Source of the DNA: Clostridiales bacterium
GTDB lineage: Bacteria; Bacillota; Clostridia; Oscillospirales; Oscillospiraceae
Assembly: GCA_019415645.1 (NCBI GenBank)
Contig: DXYV01000034.1
Coordinates: forward strand, 1-31,922
Reading direction: 5' to 3'
Length of the DNA: 31,922 nt
The first letter of the stretch is position 1; every line of letters begins with the position of its first letter. The notes under the pieces were generated by a model. The model had not been told where the DNA came from. It worked only from the letters and a program-made list of their open reading frames with translations, and ran no database searches. This document shows positions 30,013 through 31,922 of this stretch, in pieces. Made by a program: the position numbers and the translations under genes.

Positions 30013-30039
30013 TACACCTCACACCGGCCAAAGGTTACA
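30013..30039 (-). promoter_or_regulatory. Candidate ECF-type autoregulated promoter
   Basis: On the minus strand TGTAACC (30033-30039) is followed by a GTGTA box (30013-30017) after 15 bp, without housekeeping TTGACA/TATAAT boxes. AAC-containing -35 elements are the rule for ECF sigma factors. The assignment is inferred from position and the AAC core. Confidence 0.5.
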
Positions 30040-30071
30040 GCACCGGGCAAAAATTTGCGGGCCGGAGGGGC

Positions 30072-30086
30072 GCAACAAACTGTTGC
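30072..30086. promoter_or_regulatory. Inverted repeat in the divergent sigma/XRE spacer
   Basis: GCAACA-AAC-TGTTGC is a perfect 6-bp inverted repeat lying 66 nt before the XRE gene, near where its promoter should be. It is a candidate operator for that regulator. Confidence 0.35.
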
Positions 30087-30151
30087 TTGCTTTTTTCCCC
30101 GCCCTGTGCTTTGCTGAATAGAGAGACCACTCTGTTTCCCGGAGGTGCCCC

Positions 30152-30850
30152 ATGGAGATTCATCAAAGCTTGAAGCAATGCCGGCTGCGCCGGGGCCTGA
30201 CGCAGGAACAGGCCGCCGAACAGCTCCACACCACCCGTCAGACCATCTCCAGCTATGAGACCGGCCGCACCCAGCCCGACCTGGACACCCTGACCCGGCT
30301 GGCCGGGCTCTACGGCGTGTCGGTGGAGCGCCTGCTCTACGGCGACCGGGAGGAGACCGGACGGCTCCGCCTGCGCCGGGCGGCCCGAATCGTCCTGGCG
30401 GTCTATCTGTCCTGCCTGCTGCTGTGCTCCGCCGCCCGGTGGGCCGTCAACCGCTGGACCTCCATTCCCGGCCTGACCGGCGGACACTCCACAACGGTCA
30501 CCGACGAGCTGCGTCCCCTGCTGGAGCTGCACTTCGCGCTGCTGGACGGGCTGGACGCCGCCCTGGGCGCGGTGGTTCTGCTCTTTCAGGTCGCACTGCT
30601 GGTCCTGCTCTTTCGGGACCTGTCTCTGGGAGACCCGGGCCCGCTGCGCCGTCGGGTATTCCTGTTTCTGATCCTGGCGGTGGGCAGCTTCGTGGTGACG
30701 GTGCCCTGGGGGCTGTTTGACCCCGTATCCGGCACAGGCAACTACCGCATCTCCGCATACAGCGGCCTGGCCAGCGCCCTTCTGATCCTGCTCATCGACC
30801 TGGGCGTTCTGGCCTGGCGGCGCTGGCGCGCCCGCCGGTCTCCGGTATAA
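30152..30850 (+). CDS. XRE-family regulator with C-terminal membrane domain
   Basis: The 232-residue protein has an N-terminal helix-turn-helix (residues about 5-62: LKQCRLRRGLTQEQAAEQL, TTRQTISSYETGRTQPDLDT) followed by four predicted membrane helices (residues about 80-225). Overall layout is that of the gene at 21833-22687, but base composition is normal for the genome and sequence similarity is confined to the HTH. GGAGG lies upstream of ATG 30152. It is transcribed divergently from the sigma operon and closed by the hairpin at 30849-30888. Target and signal are unknown. Confidence 0.88.
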   Translation: MEIHQSLKQCRLRRGLTQEQAAEQLHTTRQTISSYETGRTQPDLDTLTRLAGLYGVSVERLLYGDREETGRLRLRRAARIVLAVYLSCLLLCSAARWAVNRWTSIPGLTGGHSTTVTDELRPLLELHFALLDGLDAALGAVVLLFQVALLVLLFRDLSLGDPGPLRRRVFLFLILAVGSFVVTVPWGLFDPVSGTGNYRISAYSGLASALLILLIDLGVLAWRRWRARRSPV

Positions 30851-30888
30851 AAAACACCGCCCCGGAGCGCCTATGCGCTCTGGGGCGG
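30849..30888. terminator. Terminator between convergent XRE and pentapeptide genes
   Basis: CCGCCCCGGAGCGC (30857-30870) pairs with 30875-30888 over 14 bp (one wobble pair) with a CTAT loop. The A-run 30849-30854 gives TTTTTT on the minus strand, so it mainly serves the pentapeptide gene. Confidence 0.88.
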
Positions 30889-30902
30889 CTGCGTTTCCAA
30901 GT

Positions 30903-31553
30903 CTATTCTTCCACCAACACGCCCCACAGGCGGAGCAGATCGGCCGCCTGCTCCCGGGAGACTTTGGCGCCCCGCAGCTCCTCCGGGGGCTGCGAGAGGG
31001 TGGGGGCGGAGAAGGTGCAGCGGGTCAGGTCCACTCCGGCCAGGGGCGTCTGAAACAGGTTGTTCCGGACCAGGGTGCAGTCCTCCAGTTCTATCCCCTG
31101 GAGCCTGACCTGGGAGAGGGTGGCGCCGGTCAGCTCCACGCCGTGCAGGGCCGTGTGGGACAGCCTGGCCTTGTCCAGCGCGGCATAGCCCATGGCGCAG
31201 TCCCGCAGCGCCGTCTGCTTCCACACGCCGCCCCGGCCGTCCAGTCCCACGCACTTGCAGTCGGTCAGGGCGCAGCGCTCCAGATAGGCGTCGGCCAGCC
31301 GGGTGTTGGAGAGGTCGCACCCGCAGAATTCCACGTCCACGAAGCTGGCGCCCTCCAGGTCCGCGCCCGCGAAGGTGCAGGCGGTGAACCGGCACCCCCG
31401 GACCTCCAGCCGGTCCAGCGCCGCCCCGCGCAGGTCCTCGCCCCGGAACCATCCGCCGGTGAGCACGCGCTCCTCCTCCCGGCAGCGGTCCGCCAGAGCC
31501 CGCAGGCCGGACGGTTCCTCCAGCTGCCTGGGCAGCCTTGGCGACTGGATCAT
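30903..31553 (-). CDS. Pentapeptide-repeat protein
   Basis: The 216-residue protein contains tandem pentapeptide-like repeats (A/C-D/N-L-x-x type): FRGEDLRGAALDRLEVRGCR, CTFAGADLEGASFVDVEFCG, CDLSNTRLADAYLERCALTD, then LDKARLSHTALHGVELTGAT. These build a right-handed square beta-helix. Family members include Qnr/McbG gyrase-protecting proteins, but most have no known role and resistance cannot be inferred. The C-terminal 25 residues are helical (SREQAADLLRLWGVLVEE). AAAGGAGG precedes ATG 31553 at good spacing. The cysteine content of the repeats is high. It is a single-gene unit with a terminator at 30849-30888. Confidence 0.9.
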   Translation of the reverse strand: MIQSPRLPRQLEEPSGLRALADRCREEERVLTGGWFRGEDLRGAALDRLEVRGCRFTACTFAGADLEGASFVDVEFCGCDLSNTRLADAYLERCALTDCKCVGLDGRGGVWKQTALRDCAMGYAALDKARLSHTALHGVELTGATLSQVRLQGIELEDCTLVRNNLFQTPLAGVDLTRCTFSAPTLSQPPEELRGAKVSREQAADLLRLWGVLVEE

Positions 31554-31715
31554 AGGGATTCCTCCTTTATGCGTCTGAGGGGCCGGTCTTTGGACAAGAA
31601 TGCGCCGGGTCTGGTACGGCGCGGAACACCTCCCGTCGGGGCGCGCAGTGCGCGCCCACCGTCCCGTCCGCAGGCGGTTTCCCGGGGCTGCGCCCCGGAC
31701 CCCGCGGCGTCACGT

Positions 31716-31811
31716 GCTGCATATCGTTCGCATCCGCCTGACGGCCAATGCTCGCTCATTCCGCCGCTCCGCCTTTCCCCAGCCGGCCCACATTGTTGGG
31801 CTCGGCCGGGG
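31716..31811 (-). repeat. Structured two-hairpin element, copy 3
   Basis: Read on the minus strand, hairpin 1 (31811 to 31777) has the CCCCG...TGGGG clamp with inner pairs GCCG/CGGC and GCCCA/TGGGC. The linker GCGGAGCGGCGGAATGAGC follows, then hairpin 2 (31751 to 31730) pairing GCATTGGCC with GGCGGATGC (one mismatch), and a tail with GATATGCAGC. The order matches the elements after nadE and pgk. It lies downstream of, and in the same direction as, the gene ending at 31866. No duplicate of that gene end is visible after it. Confidence 0.65.
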
Positions 31812-31840
31812 TACTCCAAATGTTTGTACTTTTCTTGCTT

Positions 31841-31863
31841 CGCCTCGTCGCCTCAGCGCTTCT
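31841..31863 (-). repeat. Short interspersed repeat copy 2 (post-stop motif)
   Basis: Beginning 2 nt after the TGA of the partial gene, AGAAGCGCTGAGGCG on the minus strand matches the block at 2294-2316 at 19 of 23 positions. It is followed by GCAAGAAAAGTAC, related to the palindrome at 2263-2294. Confidence 0.5.
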
Positions 31864-31865
31864 GC

Positions 31866-31922
31866 TCAGTTTTCCTCATCCAGCTTCAGCACCGCCATAA
31901 ACGCCTCCGTCGGCATCTGCAC
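31866..31922 (-). CDS. C-terminal 18 codons of an unidentified protein (cut by window edge)
   Basis: The frame reads VQMPTEAFMAVLKLDEEN then TGA, a plausible coding end with G/C-ending codons like its neighbours. The body of the gene lies beyond the right edge and the fragment is too short to assign a family. Its reality is supported by the 3' elements that follow the stop in the same layout as at other gene ends here. Confidence 0.55.
   Translation of the reverse strand: MQMPTEAFMAVLKLDEEN

Larger units (their letters stand above)
31554..31865. other. Repeat- and hairpin-rich spacer upstream of the pentapeptide gene
   Basis: No gene is convincing. Besides the structured element (31716-31811) and the post-stop repeat (31841-31863), it holds a 9-bp palindrome GGGCGCGCA-G-TGCGCGCCC (31639-31657) and the hairpin CCGGGGC-TGC-GCCCCGG (31682-31698). 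The promoter of the pentapeptide gene should lie near 31580-31630; no consensus boxes are obvious. Confidence 0.5.

Noticed and set aside
30903..31553. Pentapeptide-repeat protein as a fluoroquinolone-resistance (Qnr) gene
   Set aside because: Only the repeat fold is shared; most such proteins have no resistance role and no Qnr-specific loops are recognisable.
1..31922. CRISPR array, tRNA or rRNA genes, prophage genes
   Set aside because: No regularly spaced repeats, no tRNA cloverleaf or rRNA sequence, and no phage structural or integrase genes were seen on either strand.

Overview
The window is high-GC, gene-dense bacterial DNA. Indolepyruvate oxidoreductase, LrgAB, LMCA1-type Ca2+-ATPase, YerC/TrpR-like and SLH-domain proteins, AAGGAGG-type ribosome binding sites and consensus TTGACA/TATAAT promoters all point to a Gram-positive anaerobe of the Clostridia, most likely Oscillospiraceae (Flavonifractor/Lawsonibacter-like). 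The genus is inferred from protein style and base composition, not proven.

Layout. 1-1915 (minus): iorA and the start of iorB (aryl-pyruvate oxidation). 1916-2320: a hairpin-rich spacer with an interspersed repeat. 2321-3798 (minus): a YerC/TrpR-like regulator, then lrgB-lrgA. 3940-5994 (minus): an operon of a DUF2975 membrane protein (apparently frameshifted), a small YozG-like XRE regulator and a lipoprotein. 6131-8755 (minus): a P-type Ca2+-ATPase, divergent from nadE. 8966-11666 (plus): nadE and a greA-family gene. 11818-13649 (plus): marR-MATE efflux operon. 13732-15800 (minus): proB-proA. 16009-21722 (plus): trmL and the lower glycolytic run pgk-tpiA-gpmI-eno, without gap. 21833-22687 (minus): an AT-richer XRE/membrane gene that looks acquired. 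22991-28459 (minus): three exported SLH-domain proteins (one plain, one with RCC1-like repeats, one 5'-nucleotidase-like). 28605-28851: a gene-less IS200/IS605-like element. 28908-29970 (minus): ECF sigma factor with a putative anti-sigma partner. 30152-30850 (plus): XRE/membrane regulator. 30903-31553 (minus): pentapeptide-repeat protein. 31866-31922 (minus): the last 18 codons of an unidentified gene.

The most unusual content lies in the spacers. Downstream of nadE, of pgk, and of the gene cut by the right edge, always in the orientation of the upstream gene, lies a roughly 100-base element with one shared fold. It has a hairpin clamped by CCCCG and TGGGG with a variable inner stem, a purine-rich linker, a second hairpin whose arms differ among copies but stay paired, and a GCAGC-like tail ending near CGACGA. 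At nadE and pgk the element is flanked by direct repeats copying the last codons, stop codon and 3' flank of the host gene (67/68 and 52/58 identical). In both genes a 12-13 bp inverted repeat also pairs coding sequence before the stop with sequence just after it. This looks like an undescribed family of small structured elements associated with gene 3' ends. No protein in the window is evidently its partner.
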